Shown here: in pieces, positions 26,453 to 36,177 of the stretch
Position numbering within the stretch: position 1 is the stretch's first letter
How the letters are laid out: each line of letters begins with the position of its first letter
Assembly: GCF_037975445.1 (NCBI RefSeq)
Contig: NZ_CP150254.1
Location: 4,462,001 to 4,526,000 of the forward strand
Reading direction: 5' to 3'
Source of the DNA: Peribacillus sp. FSL P2-0133
GTDB lineage: Bacteria > Bacillota > Bacilli > Bacillales > DSM-1321
Length of the DNA stretch: 64,000 nt
Translations under genes and position numbers: made by a program
Notes under the pieces: generated by a model
The model's database searches: none
What the model was told of the DNA's origin: nothing
What the model saw: only the letters and a program-made list of their open reading frames with translations

Positions 26453-28539
26453 CCCTTTATCAAGTTAGTATATAAATAATCCAAAAATATGGCTTCCAGC
26501 CTTCTGTTAATCATTTCCTCGTCCGAAGATGAAAAAATCATGATGGATTCATTGCTTTCAATTAAGCTTGAGCTTATTAAGCTGACGATTTCCTGCTGCT
26601 TCACACTCAATTCTTCAGGTGCCAGCATCAGAAGTAAATTTTTCATATGGACTTCATTTCCATCCATACCTTTGACCAGTCGATATTCCTCCAGGTGGGC
26701 CACCTGAAATATCAGTTCTTTCACATTCTTGTGTCTCGTATGGAAAAGGCCCATTCCAGTGCCAGGAATGCCTAAACCACCTTTTTTTTCCCTTTCGTTC
26801 AAGGATTCGATTACATCATCCGCACCCATTAGCAGTGATTCATTTTCAGCCATTCTGACCATTTCTTCGATGATCTCTGGATGTCCTTTAAGATGCGGCA
26901 GCCGATAAAACCGGAAATTATCCATGATTGACTCGATGCTCTGCTGGGCATCTTTCAATTCCTGCAGCACTTCTTTCAATTCGCCATCCTCTTTTTTGGT
27001 CACGGTATCCTTATGGGCTGAATGACTGCCATAACGCTTATTCTTCGTGAAGTTTTCGATATTCTTCCTTAAATAATTCCTGATGTTCAATATATTCTCT
27101 TCACTCAAAAGAGGGGATACAAGAATATAATCACTATCGATATACGGAAGCCGGACGGTAGAAATGATCACATCATAGTTTTTCAGGCTGCCCTGCTGCT
27201 GGATGTCTTTGATCGTCTTGATTTCTACAGTCTCGATTTCGATGATTTCTTTTTTGATCCGGCTTGCAAGCATCTTCGACGTGCCGATACCTGTCGGGCA
27301 AACGATAAGTGCCCTTATTGATATTTCTTCCTCCCGCAGCACTAATGCAGATCCGAAATGCAGGACGATGAAGGCTATTTCATCTTCGGGAAATTCTCTT
27401 ATTTCTTTGAATCCCTTTTCCAGACTGGTCTTTACTGCCAAAAAGAGAACCGGATACTTTCGTTTAATATCTTCGGTTAAGGGGTTGTACAATCCCATTT
27501 CCTGTTTGATCCGGAAAAGCGATGGTTCCATATGGGCAAGGAGCCCTTGATACAATGGGAAATCCTTGGTCAAATCGATTTGCAGTTGTGCCGAAACATC
27601 TTTTATCAGGTTTCTTATCAGCTGGCCAAGCAACACACTGTCATATGGAACAGCATCCGCCGCATGAAGCTTGGAACCTTTAAGGATGGCTGCCAGGTAG
27701 CTTATATCATCGATGGTAAAAGAGACTTCCAGCATGGTGCTGAGTTCCTTGCCTATTTTATTCATGAGATTATTCTCATCGGAAAGTTCGCTTATTTTCT
27801 TGAAGTCCTTCTCCAAAAAAAATTGGCTTTCATTCCTTTGCAGGGTTACATAAATATGTACAATTAACCCTATATACCCGCTATCCGCCAATCGAGAATG
27901 GACACTGTTAAAAGTGGAAAACAGCACCCCATCGATAGCCTGAAGATATTCGGGATCGAAATAGTCGAGGATTTTCGCTTCTGGGAATTTTCCTTCTTGC
28001 AACAAAAATAAACTTTCAATCAGCTCTTCATTAAAAAAGTGCAAAAAATAGGCGGCCTGTGCTTTCCGTTTATTTTCTTCAGTGCCGGCAAGCTCTATTC
28101 CGACTCCCCTTTTTCTCGTAATCACGATATTAAAATTCTTTAACCATTCAGTCAGTTCGTCCAAATAGGTTGTAAGAGTCGTAATGCTTATACCGAGATC
28201 CCCCGCAAGAACTTGAGTTTTATATGATTCTTCCTGCAGTAAAGCTAACAGGAGATGCAACTTTCTTTCTTGTGGCGTTTGATCGATTGGATGATTGCCC
28301 ATCAGGTGCTGTACAAGCCGAAAGACTTGTTCATTCTTCCCGTCGATGGTCAGTCCCTCATGTGTATTTCGTGTTAAATGCAACTCAAATGATTGCAGGA
28401 TTTTTTCTATGGACTTCAGATCACGTTGAACAGTCCGGACACTAACATTCAATTGTGTCGCAATGGATAAGGCTGTATGTTTTCCAGAAGTTTTTATGAT
28501 CAATTCTATGATTGATTTTTCCCTTGAAGTAATATACAT
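26449..28539 (-). CDS. mtlR: PTS-controlled mannitol operon activator
   Basis: A 696-residue multidomain regulator. The N-terminal helix-turn-helix (ALSIATQLNVSVRTVQRDLK) is followed by a second HTH region, two PRDs (about residues 180-400), an EIIB-Gat-like domain with the phosphorylatable cysteine in ALIVCPTGIGTSKM, and an EIIA-Mtl-like C-terminal domain with GLFHTRHKNVKE. In Bacillus, MtlR is activated by HPr phosphorylation of PRD2 and inhibited through EIIA/EIIB, coupling mtl transcription to mannitol transport. It lies between mtlA and mtlD with a hairpin before it. Confidence 0.93.
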   Translation of the reverse strand: MYITSREKSIIELIIKTSGKHTALSIATQLNVSVRTVQRDLKSIEKILQSFELHLTRNTHEGLTIDGKNEQVFRLVQHLMGNHPIDQTPQERKLHLLLALLQEESYKTQVLAGDLGISITTLTTYLDELTEWLKNFNIVITRKRGVGIELAGTEENKRKAQAAYFLHFFNEELIESLFLLQEGKFPEAKILDYFDPEYLQAIDGVLFSTFNSVHSRLADSGYIGLIVHIYVTLQRNESQFFLEKDFKKISELSDENNLMNKIGKELSTMLEVSFTIDDISYLAAILKGSKLHAADAVPYDSVLLGQLIRNLIKDVSAQLQIDLTKDFPLYQGLLAHMEPSLFRIKQEMGLYNPLTEDIKRKYPVLFLAVKTSLEKGFKEIREFPEDEIAFIVLHFGSALVLREEEISIRALIVCPTGIGTSKMLASRIKKEIIEIETVEIKTIKDIQQQGSLKNYDVIISTVRLPYIDSDYILVSPLLSEENILNIRNYLRKNIENFTKNKRYGSHSAHKDTVTKKEDGELKEVLQELKDAQQSIESIMDNFRFYRLPHLKGHPEIIEEMVRMAENESLLMGADDVIESLNEREKKGGLGIPGTGMGLFHTRHKNVKELIFQVAHLEEYRLVKGMDGNEVHMKNLLLMLAPEELSVKQQEIVSLISSSLIESNESIMIFSSSDEEMINRRLEAIFLDYLYTNLIKG

Positions 28540-28584
28540 GCTACCAACTCATTTCTGGTGGAGTAACACGAGAAAATACTGAAT

Positions 28585-28607
28585 AGAAAAGCGTAAAACG
28601 CTTTTCT
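28585..28607. terminator. Hairpin between mtlA and mtlR
   Basis: AGAAAAGCGT and ACGCTTTTCT arms with a 3-base loop. Only a weak U tract follows on the minus strand, so it may attenuate or stabilise the mtlA message rather than fully stop transcription. Confidence 0.6.
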
Positions 28608-28634
28608 ATTCTTGGTTAAGTTTATTTAATTATT

Positions 28635-30569
28635 TCAGACATTTATAATGTCCATCAATTCCCTGGCTGATGTGGCTTTAACCATCTTTTCGATATTCTC
28701 CATCTCAGAGCAGGTAACTGCAATGCCAGATAGAATTTCAAGATGTGTACCGTCCTTGCCGGCAATGCCGAATATCAATCGTGCCTTTTGGCCGTCAAAG
28801 TCGACTCCATCAGGAATTTGTAGAACGGTAAATCCAGATTTAAGGACATCTTTCTTAGCTTCCTCGGTTCCGTGCGGAATGGCTACATCATTCCCCATAT
28901 AGGTTGAAGTCAATTCATCACGGGCAATCATTGCTTCAATATAGCTTTCCTTAACGTAACCTGCATTGACCAAAGCTCTTCCCGCAAAGCGGATCGCTTC
29001 TTCCTTATTGGCGAATTGTTGATTAAGGAAGACGTTTTCTTCGCGAAGCAATTCATTATCATCCTGCTCATCAACGTTGATGCCAGGCTCGATTGAATGT
29101 TCACGAACACCGGGAACCTTCTCTTCAGCATCTTCGACGATTTCATGCAGCTCATCGGTGCCATCGTCCTGAAGCCGTGCAAGCAATGAATCGTATTCAG
29201 GGCTCGATAGAAAATTATCGACGGATACATGATAAGCATTCGGCACTTTATTCTGTGCCCTTGGAGTTAACTCTTCCTGTGTTATGACGATTTGTGCATC
29301 AGCAGGAATGTTCGAGATCGCCGTATTGGTCACGGTGATATTCAATCCGGCTTCCTTCACCTTCTTGCGAAGCAGCGAAGCTCCCATCGCACTTGACCCC
29401 ATCCCAGCATCGCAGGCAAATATTATTTTGCTGACGTTTGTTGGCATCGTTCCCGGATCTGAAGCGAATACATCGGCAACAGAGCTTTTCTTGCCTTTCA
29501 TTTCTTGCATTTTTTTCGCGGCATCTTCAATATTCTCTTCAGATTGCTTTCCTGTTTTCAGGATGAATGCACCGACGATGAATGAAACAAGGGCGGCTAC
29601 GATCACGCCTGCAAAGTTAGCAATATATGCGCCCGCATTATGCGGAGTTACTGCTGTAATGGCAAGTATGCTGCCTGGAGAAGCAGGAGCGAACAATCCT
29701 CCGCCTAGTAGGACCAATGTGAAAACTCCACTCATGCCTCCAAGAATGACGGCTAAGAATAACATCGGCTTCATTAGGATATAAGGGAAATAAATTTCAT
29801 GGATCCCCCCGAAGAAATGAATGATGGCAGCTCCTGGAGCCGATTTCTTCGCCGTTCCCTTTCCAAAAAAGCAATAGGCAAGCAATACGCCGATACCCGG
29901 TCCAGGATTCGATTCCAGCAGGAACAGGATTGAAGCCCCTGTTTGTTTAACTTGCTCTACACCGATTGGTGATAGTACACCATGATTGATGGCATTGTTC
30001 AAGAACAATACCTTGGCAGGCTCGATCAGGATACTTGTCAACGGCAGTAAACCTGTACCGACAAGCCAATCGACTCCTGCTACAAGCCAGCCTGTAAATA
30101 CGTCTACAGCAGGCCCGATGGCCAAGAAGGATAGAATGGACAATAAGCCGCCAATTATCCCCGCTGAGAAATTATTAACAAGCATTTCAAAACCGGCTTT
30201 TATTTTCCCTTCAATCAATTGATCGAATTTCTTGATGACATATCCGCCGAACGGTCCCATTATCATGGCGCCAAGGAACATCGGGATATCAGATCCGACG
30301 ATGACGCCCATTGTCGCAATGGCACCGACTACGCCGCCACGGTGGTCATGGATTAGCTTACCACCCGTATACCCAATTAAAAGCGGCAGTAAAAACGTAA
30401 CCATCGGTGTAACCATTTTGGCAAGGCTTTCATTTGGCAGGAAACCAGATGGGATGAATAGGGCAGTGATTAGCCCCCATGCTATGAAAGCTGATATATT
30501 CGGCATGACCATTGAACTTAGAAAGTTACCGAACTTTTGAACTGCAACTTTTATATTAAAGTGAGCCAT
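28635..30569 (-). CDS. mtlA: PTS mannitol transporter EIICBA
   Basis: A 644-residue fused permease. The EIIC membrane domain (about residues 1-340) contains GGIHEIYFPYILM; the EIIB domain (about 375-470) has the phosphocysteine in FACDAGMGSSAMGASLLRKK; the EIIA domain (about 495-640) has the active histidine in VAIPHGTEEAKKDV. The EIIA domain is fused at the C-terminus instead of being a separate MtlF as in Bacillus subtilis. It imports and phosphorylates mannitol. First gene of mtlA-mtlR-mtlD with GAAGGGA before the ATG and a SigA-like promoter at 30608-30636. Confidence 0.95.
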   Translation of the reverse strand: MAHFNIKVAVQKFGNFLSSMVMPNISAFIAWGLITALFIPSGFLPNESLAKMVTPMVTFLLPLLIGYTGGKLIHDHRGGVVGAIATMGVIVGSDIPMFLGAMIMGPFGGYVIKKFDQLIEGKIKAGFEMLVNNFSAGIIGGLLSILSFLAIGPAVDVFTGWLVAGVDWLVGTGLLPLTSILIEPAKVLFLNNAINHGVLSPIGVEQVKQTGASILFLLESNPGPGIGVLLAYCFFGKGTAKKSAPGAAIIHFFGGIHEIYFPYILMKPMLFLAVILGGMSGVFTLVLLGGGLFAPASPGSILAITAVTPHNAGAYIANFAGVIVAALVSFIVGAFILKTGKQSEENIEDAAKKMQEMKGKKSSVADVFASDPGTMPTNVSKIIFACDAGMGSSAMGASLLRKKVKEAGLNITVTNTAISNIPADAQIVITQEELTPRAQNKVPNAYHVSVDNFLSSPEYDSLLARLQDDGTDELHEIVEDAEEKVPGVREHSIEPGINVDEQDDNELLREENVFLNQQFANKEEAIRFAGRALVNAGYVKESYIEAMIARDELTSTYMGNDVAIPHGTEEAKKDVLKSGFTVLQIPDGVDFDGQKARLIFGIAGKDGTHLEILSGIAVTCSEMENIEKMVKATSARELMDIINV

Positions 30570-30607
30570 TTTGCACTCTTCCCTTCATATTAATATAGTT
30601 TCCTTTA

Positions 30608-30636
30608 ATCTTAAGGTACGTACCTTCCGCATTCAA
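30608..30636 (-). promoter_or_regulatory. mtlA promoter with a palindrome in the spacer
   Basis: Minus strand TTGAAT, 17 bases, TAAGAT. The spacer and the start of the -10 contain a perfect 14-base palindrome AAGGTACGTACCTT (30613-30626), a possible regulator site. Confidence 0.62.
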
Positions 30637-30653
30637 TAAAAGTAAAAGCTAAC

Positions 30654-30676
30654 TTTGTCGCGAAAGAGAAGACAAA
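30654..30676. promoter_or_regulatory. Candidate MtlR operator
   Basis: TTTGTC-N11-GACAAA dyad 18 bases upstream of the mtlA -35 element, where an activator would bind. Assignment to MtlR is by position only. Confidence 0.45.
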
Positions 30677-30726
30677 CATAATGTATCTCACTTTTCCAGA
30701 TTTATTCAGTGCTTGATAAAGACAAA

Positions 30727-30764
30727 AAAGAGTCCCGTTCGCATCTTGGCGAACGGGACTCTTT
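30727..30764 (-). terminator. Terminator after citM
   Basis: A 16-bp perfect stem (AAAGAGTCCCGTTCGC) with a 6-base loop and A run on the left (U run on the minus transcript), 7 bases past the citM stop. Confidence 0.9.
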
Positions 30765-30770
30765 AGGGCT

Positions 30771-32072
30771 TTATAGCGGGATGATTCCCAATAGGACACA
30801 TACCACTATCATGACAAGCGTCGATCCGCATGCCCATTTCAGGAAGGTACGCTGCAATGCACCGAAATCTTCCCCTACCATTCCAACCAATAGATAGGTA
30901 GATGGAACAAGCGGGCTTAATAGATGGACGGGCAACCCTAATAGTGAAGCTCTGCCGATCAGGGCAGGGTCAATTCCATAAGCAGCTCCCGCTTTAGCAA
31001 GCAATGGGAGCACACCATAATAAAATGCATCATTAGACATGAAGAACGTAAAAGGTGCTGAGATGATGGCTGTGATGACAGCAAAATGTGCACCCATTTG
31101 TTCTGGAATATGCTGAATCAAAGAGTTTGCCATGGCATCGACCATTTCCGTACCGGCAAGGATTCCAGTGAAGACACCTGCTGCAAAAATCATCGAAATT
31201 ACAGATAAAGCATTGTCCGCATAGTTTGCCACACGCTCTTTTTGATCACTGAGTTTCGGATAATTAACCGTAATGGCAATGGCAAAACCAATCATGAACA
31301 GAACCGCTGAAGGCATAAGTTCCATAATCAGCGCCACCAGCAATGTAAGAGTCAATGCGTAATTGAATATAATCATTTTAGGACGCTTAAGATAAGCATC
31401 TTCCGTTGCAGCCGCTTGCTGTGCCATAACATGATAATCGACTTCTATGATCCCGATTCTTTTTCTTTCTTTTTTACCCAGGCAATATGCCATGAAAAGG
31501 ACGAACAGGACTCCGCCGATCATCGCTGGGATGACAGGAGTGAAAACATCGGACATTTCAAGTTTTAAAGCGGTCATCACCCGTGCTGTAGGGCCTCCCC
31601 AAGGAAGAAGGTTCATAACTCCAGATGACGAAACGGCAATACCGGCCAATACAAGCGGTCTCATACCAATCCGTTTATATAGCGGAAGCATGGCTGAAAT
31701 CGTTATCATATATGTGGTTGTACCATCTCCATCCAAGGAAATCAGCAAAGCCAGAACTGCCGTGCCGATCGCAATTTTCACGGGATCTCCTTTTACAACT
31801 TTAAGTATCGTATTGATGATCGGATCAAAAACGCCAGCATCGATCAAAATGCCAAAGAAAAGGATCGCAAATAAAATCATGATTCCCGTTGGCGCAACGT
31901 CTTTGATCCCTTCCAGCGCCATCTCACCCATTTTACCGCCAAACCCGCCAATAAGTGCAAAGGCACTTGGTACTGCAATCAAAGCTATCATGGCTGAAAG
32001 TCGCCCTGTCATAATTAAAATCATAAACGCTACTATCATTAAGTATCCTAATAAAGCGAGCATATCAATCAC
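30771..32072 (-). CDS. citM: CitMHS-family metal-citrate transporter
   Basis: A 433-residue transporter of the CitMHS family (TC 2.A.11), about eleven to twelve helices. Conserved blocks include LLISLDGDGTTTYMITISAMLPLYKR, MNLLPWGGPTARVMTAL, and the C-terminal LGLPVHLLSPLVPSTYLLVG. Bacillus CitM imports the Mg-citrate complex with protons; CitH prefers Ca-citrate, and the metal cannot be assigned here. Two cre-like sites lie upstream, and a CitS/CitT-type two-component system is encoded nearby on the same strand, which matches citrate induction and glucose repression of citM. Confidence 0.9.
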   Translation of the reverse strand: MIDMLALLGYLMIVAFMILIMTGRLSAMIALIAVPSAFALIGGFGGKMGEMALEGIKDVAPTGIMILFAILFFGILIDAGVFDPIINTILKVVKGDPVKIAIGTAVLALLISLDGDGTTTYMITISAMLPLYKRIGMRPLVLAGIAVSSSGVMNLLPWGGPTARVMTALKLEMSDVFTPVIPAMIGGVLFVLFMAYCLGKKERKRIGIIEVDYHVMAQQAAATEDAYLKRPKMIIFNYALTLTLLVALIMELMPSAVLFMIGFAIAITVNYPKLSDQKERVANYADNALSVISMIFAAGVFTGILAGTEMVDAMANSLIQHIPEQMGAHFAVITAIISAPFTFFMSNDAFYYGVLPLLAKAGAAYGIDPALIGRASLLGLPVHLLSPLVPSTYLLVGMVGEDFGALQRTFLKWACGSTLVMIVVCVLLGIIPL

Positions 32073-32102
32073 TCCTTATCTTCTAATAAGGTAAATTGTA
32101 TA

Positions 32103-32131
32103 TGAAATCGCTTCATTTGTAAGCGTTCTCA
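32103..32131. promoter_or_regulatory. Two cre-like CcpA sites upstream of citM
   Basis: TGAAATCGCTTCA (32103-32115) and TGTAAGCGTTCTCA (32118-32131) both fit the CcpA catabolite-response consensus, 31-59 bases before the citM start, where bound CcpA would block transcription. Confidence 0.72.
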
Positions 32132-32312
32132 ATTTATTGTGTTTTAAAACTATTTTGTTATTTTTGTTCATTGTGTTCACGGAAGCGATTTTTCGAGGCT
32201 GAACCGGCGCCACTCCCCGGGTTGAATGGCGGGTTCTTTAAAGAAATGATTGCAATTATTAAGAAAACTTTGACTATATCTTTATCGCCGGCAAAGGCAT
32301 GCTACTGCGCAT

Positions 32313-33194
32313 TTATTCTTCAAAAGATAGATTTGCCGGTCCATCCAAGAGGTCACTTCCGTAATCTATATTGGTCGTTGGTGTATCTTTACTGACTTCC
32401 TCGAATTCCAGTTCATCGATCCATACTTTGCCACGCCCTGAAAGAAGGACCCCGAATGAAATGATTGCACTGTTTTCAGGTACATCCAAGACAATATAAT
32501 AATGGTTCCATTCCGTATCGTTAACGATGGGCCGGTTCCCCATATTGTCGAATTGTAAAACATCATGAAGGGCATTATCCACCCTCATCCATAAACCACA
32601 AAATCCATCAACATCTTTTGATTTTATAAAACCCGACAGTTTCATTCTTTTACCAAGGTAATTTTCCGCCTTGAATTGTTGCATCATCGTTGCAAATTCC
32701 TCCTTGGATTCCTCAGTGACGGATTTCAGGTAACCTGATGCCTGGCCTTTATGGAATGTCTCCCGGTCAATTCCCATTTTATAATTGAATGGATGACTCC
32801 CGCTTAAATTCCACCCTTTTAATAATTGTTCGTTTTTCATCGTCATTTCCTCCTTTTGCAAGGTTAATTTACTTACGAGTTTCCTATATTGCCCTGGCGG
32901 CAGTTCATAATATTTCTTAAATGAACGAGTAAAGGATTCTTGTGTTTCAAAGCGGTAATAAAAAGCAATGTCGATTATTTTTTCATCTGTATAAAGCAGC
33001 ATGTTAGCTGCATTGGCGATCCTTCGATATCGAATATATTCTGATACGGTCACGCCAACCTCCTTGCGAAAAATACGATGATAATGAAATTTCGAAAAAC
33101 CTGCGAATCGTGCGATGTTCTCCAAGGACAATTCCTTTTGTAAGCTATTCTCTATATATTCAATCGTTTCTTGGATGATGGGACTGTATCTCAT
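32313..33194 (-). CDS. AraC family regulator with C-terminal beta-sandwich-like domain
   Basis: A 293-residue protein with an N-terminal AraC double helix-turn-helix (about residues 8-107: LSLENIARFAGFSKFHYHRIFRK and ETQESFTRSFKKYYELPPGQYR). The C-terminal 180 residues look like a carbohydrate-binding or NPCBM-like jelly-roll (SGFIKSKDVDGFCGLWMRVDN, VWIDELEFEEV). The effector is unknown. It lies between citM and citT but with 240 bases to citM and its own binding site, so I see no reason to link it to citrate. Confidence 0.85.
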   Translation of the reverse strand: MRYSPIIQETIEYIENSLQKELSLENIARFAGFSKFHYHRIFRKEVGVTVSEYIRYRRIANAANMLLYTDEKIIDIAFYYRFETQESFTRSFKKYYELPPGQYRKLVSKLTLQKEEMTMKNEQLLKGWNLSGSHPFNYKMGIDRETFHKGQASGYLKSVTEESKEEFATMMQQFKAENYLGKRMKLSGFIKSKDVDGFCGLWMRVDNALHDVLQFDNMGNRPIVNDTEWNHYYIVLDVPENSAIISFGVLLSGRGKVWIDELEFEEVSKDTPTTNIDYGSDLLDGPANLSFEE

Positions 33195-33295
33195 TTCCGA
33201 ACCTCCTTAAGAATAAGATAACAGATTAAAACATCGTTTTTTTGACATATATTGCTTTTTTTGAAATCTTTCAATTCTTACATGCATAATAAAAA

Positions 33296-33315
33296 CACCT
33301 CCAATCTTGAAGGTG
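33296..33315 (-). terminator. Terminator after citST
   Basis: CACCTCCA and TGAAGGTG arms (one G-U pair in RNA) with a 4-base loop, A run on the left, 15 bases past the citT stop. Confidence 0.7.
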
Positions 33316-33329
33316 CTTCACACTTAATT

Positions 33330-34034
33330 CTATTGAATTTTATAATATCTTCGCTCAGGTCTTCCCACTACCCCGTATACGACTTCCGCTTTACATTTCT
33401 TTACGGATATCAAATATTCCAGATAGCGTCTCGCGGTTGTCCTGGAAGCGCCGATCTGTCCGCTCACTTGCTCAGCAGACAAACCGATATCGCTTGCTTT
33501 AAGTACCTCGATCACTTTCGCCAAAGTGATTTCGTCGACCCCTTTCGGTAAGGCCGGCCCATCGTTCGTTTCTGCAATCGCAGTTCCCTTATTCAAAATG
33601 AGATCAACAAAATCCTGATCTATCTCTTGTTTGGATTTCATCAGATGGACTTTCTTCAGATACTCTTCGATAACTTGGTTGAAACGCTTCATTTCCACTG
33701 GTTTAATTAAATAATTCTCTACACCATAGTGAAGCGCCTTTTCAAGTTGGTCTCTATCCGTTGCCGCGGTAATCATGATGATATCCACATTCGGGAACTT
33801 TTTCCGTATGTCCGGAAGAAGGTCTGTACCAAGTTGATCCGGCATATAAACATCAAGCAAAAGCAGATCCGGGCTTTTTTGCTCCAAGATCCGAAGCGTT
33901 TTTTTGGCATTGACAGCTTTTCCGACCACTTCTATTTCATCAAAGTTTTTTAAGAATTTTTCATGGATATCCGCTACACGAAAATCATCTTCTGCGATGA
34001 CTGCTCTTATCTTCAGCATTCTTTCCCTCCTCAC
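33330..34034 (-). CDS. citT: CitT/DcuR-type response regulator
   Basis: A 234-residue response regulator. The receiver domain (about residues 5-125) has acidic residues in AVIAEDDFRV, the phospho-aspartate in LLLLDVYMPDQLG and the lysine in LIKPVEMKRF. The C-terminal DNA-binding HTH (GLSAEQVSGQIGASRTTARRYLEYL) is of the CitB/DcuR/DpiA type. It overlaps the sensor gene by four bases. Together they should sense citrate or a dicarboxylate outside the cell and activate citM. Confidence 0.9.
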   Translation of the reverse strand: MRRERMLKIRAVIAEDDFRVADIHEKFLKNFDEIEVVGKAVNAKKTLRILEQKSPDLLLLDVYMPDQLGTDLLPDIRKKFPNVDIIMITAATDRDQLEKALHYGVENYLIKPVEMKRFNQVIEEYLKKVHLMKSKQEIDQDFVDLILNKGTAIAETNDGPALPKGVDEITLAKVIEVLKASDIGLSAEQVSGQIGASRTTARRYLEYLISVKKCKAEVVYGVVGRPERRYYKIQ

Positions 34035-35608
34035 TGTTCTTTAGGAAGATACACGGTGAATATGGTGTTTCCATCCTCGCTGTATACTTCGATGATGCCG
34101 CCCAGCTCTTTGACGACATGATCAGCATTCGAAAGTCCATAACCACTCGGACTTCCGCTGTTTTTCGAAGTGAAACCCCGATCGAAAATATGGGCGATGG
34201 CATCCTCAGGTATTCCTTTTCCGTTATCACTCACTTCAAATACCATATCATTTCCGATATCTGTGGCGAAAAATTTCACGAGCGGCTCTTCCATGCTTGA
34301 AACCGCTTCAAGTGCATTATCGATAATATTGCCTAGAATCAATGTTAGTTGTGACAATTTTATATGATCCGGCAGTTTCTCTAGATAACTTTGTGCGTCT
34401 ATTTCAAAGATGATCTTCTTCTCCGATGCTTTCCCTATCTTTCCAAGTAAAAGAGCTTGTACCTTTGTATCTTTTATCTGTTCGAACACGACACGGTTCA
34501 GGGAATGCAATTCGGATGTTTCGCTTTGAATCATATCTATTGCTTCATCATATTCGCCTAATTGTATCAAACCTGAAAGGACGTATAGTTTATTGGTGAA
34601 CTCATGGGTTTGTGCCCTTAAATCCTCTGAATGCATCTTCACTTCCGATAATGTGTTGACCATTTCCTCAATTTCCGTTCGATCACGGAACGAAGCGACA
34701 ACACCGCTTACCCCTTCACTATCGAAGATCGGCGTACAATTGACGATAACGGATTTGTCTTTCCATGAAATCTCCTTATCCACTTGCGGTTCACCGGACT
34801 TCAGCACTTCGAATAAATATTTCGAAGGAAATAGGCCATCCACATTCAAATGGCGAACGGACTCTTGAATATCCAGCAATTTTTTTGCCGGCTGATTCAT
34901 CGAGGTAATCAACCCATTTTGGTCAATGGCCAGAATCCCTTCTTTCACCGATTGAAGCACTGCATTTTTTTCTTTATATAAATTGGCGATTTCAAATGGT
35001 TCCAGCCCCAAAGTATCTTTACGTATGCTCCTTGCCAGCATATAACTGCCAATGATCGATATCATGATGGCCACTAAAGATACAATCATCTCTTTGGACA
35101 AGTCCTTGAAAATTTGAGCGCGGACATCGTCGACTAAAAAACCGACGGAGACGATTCCAATTATTTTTCCATCCGCACCGAATACCGGTGACTTCCCCCG
35201 AATGGAAAGACCGAGTGATCCTGCCGCTTCGGAAACATAATATTCGCCTTCCTGAATGGCCCTGGCATTATCCCCGCCTTCCATCCTCTTCCCAATTTCG
35301 GAAGCAAGCGGATGGGAATAGCGAATTCCCTCTTTATTCCCGACAACGATGAACTCAGCCCCTGTTTCCCTGCGGATCTTTTCGGCAATCGGCTGAATTG
35401 TCCTAGCGGGATCATCCGTTTCAAAGGCCTCTGTAACTGTGGGCATGAAGCTAATCGTCTTTGAAAGTTCCAACGCCAATTGACCTTTATCCTTCGCTAT
35501 TTGCCTTCCTTCCATATAGGAAAAAGTAGTCGTCAATAAAATAATCAAAAACAGGCTCAACGATAAGACTAACCCGAGAATCTTGGTTTCAATCGATACT
35601 TTCCTCAT
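34031..35608 (-). CDS. citS: CitS/DcuS-type sensor histidine kinase
   Basis: A 525-residue membrane kinase. TM1 is at about residues 10-32 and TM2 at about 165-190, enclosing an extracytoplasmic Cache/PAS ligand domain with RYSHPLASEIGKRMEGG, typical of citrate/C4-dicarboxylate sensors. A cytoplasmic PAS (about 215-310) precedes the phospho-histidine region RAQTHEFTNKLYVLSGLIQLG and an HATPase domain with NIIDNALEA and SGYGLSNADHVV. An upstream ATG at 35620 sits on the AGAGG site, so ATG 35608 is preferred. Specificity for citrate is inferred from the neighbouring citM. Confidence 0.9.
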   Translation of the reverse strand: MRKVSIETKILGLVLSLSLFLIILLTTTFSYMEGRQIAKDKGQLALELSKTISFMPTVTEAFETDDPARTIQPIAEKIRRETGAEFIVVGNKEGIRYSHPLASEIGKRMEGGDNARAIQEGEYYVSEAAGSLGLSIRGKSPVFGADGKIIGIVSVGFLVDDVRAQIFKDLSKEMIVSLVAIMISIIGSYMLARSIRKDTLGLEPFEIANLYKEKNAVLQSVKEGILAIDQNGLITSMNQPAKKLLDIQESVRHLNVDGLFPSKYLFEVLKSGEPQVDKEISWKDKSVIVNCTPIFDSEGVSGVVASFRDRTEIEEMVNTLSEVKMHSEDLRAQTHEFTNKLYVLSGLIQLGEYDEAIDMIQSETSELHSLNRVVFEQIKDTKVQALLLGKIGKASEKKIIFEIDAQSYLEKLPDHIKLSQLTLILGNIIDNALEAVSSMEEPLVKFFATDIGNDMVFEVSDNGKGIPEDAIAHIFDRGFTSKNSGSPSGYGLSNADHVVKELGGIIEVYSEDGNTIFTVYLPKEQ

Positions 35609-35785
35609 ATTCAACAGCATCCTCTATTTTCATTTTCATTCACTAAATTTTATAGGAGCATAATGATTTTACCATTTCTATTAAATATTGAACATTGTTG
35701 GCCTTTTATTTCTCCACATTCAAAAACGAAAGGATTTAAATAACAAAATAAGGTATAATTTAATAAAAAAAGGAGTGTGAATTTC

Positions 35786-36142
35786 TTGATTCCTTTTCAA
35801 ATGATTTATATGATCATCATCACCCTTTTGCTTATTAATGATTTTTTTCCAGTAAGTTTTCTATCTCATATCGTTTCACCCGAGGTACTTCTTGGAGTTA
35901 TGATCGGTTTATTTCTCAGTGTCCTATTTAAGAAAGATGGTCACACCGATCATGATGTGAGGATCAAGGCGCAGTTGTTTTACACCATGTATCTCCTTTC
36001 CCTAGTCGGAGTGTTGACCGCTTTAGGGGGTCGATCAACGATAGGCATTTCCCTTAATGATATTTTTCTTTGGATAGTGCTGCTTCTGTCTTGCTGCCAT
36101 ACCTTTTCGTATTGGAAGAAAGCAAAACAATCTGAAACATAA
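35786..36142 (+). CDS. Small hypothetical membrane protein
   Basis: About 118 residues with four predicted transmembrane segments (near residues 3-19, 29-46, 63-82 and 91-109) and a charged loop KKDGHTDHDVRIK. The GTG at 35777 is too close to AAGGAG; TTG at 35786 has a 10-base spacing and is the likelier start. A strong terminator follows. No family recognised. Single-gene unit divergent from citST. Confidence 0.72.
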   Translation: MIPFQMIYMIIITLLLINDFFPVSFLSHIVSPEVLLGVMIGLFLSVLFKKDGHTDHDVRIKAQLFYTMYLLSLVGVLTALGGRSTIGISLNDIFLWIVLLLSCCHTFSYWKKAKQSET

Positions 36143-36143
36143 A

Positions 36144-36173
36144 ATGCTCAAAGGAAACATCTCCTTTGAGCAT
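36144..36173 (+). terminator. Terminator, 12-bp stem plus U run
   Basis: ATGCTCAAAGGA and TCCTTTGAGCAT arms with a 6-base loop followed by TTTTT on the plus strand. Confidence 0.88.
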
Positions 36174-36177
36174 TTTT

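Noticed and set aside
32313-33194. AraC regulator as part of the citrate system because it lies between citM and citT
   Set aside because: It has its own binding site and a gap of 240 bases to citM; citS/citT already fit as the regulators, so position alone is not enough.
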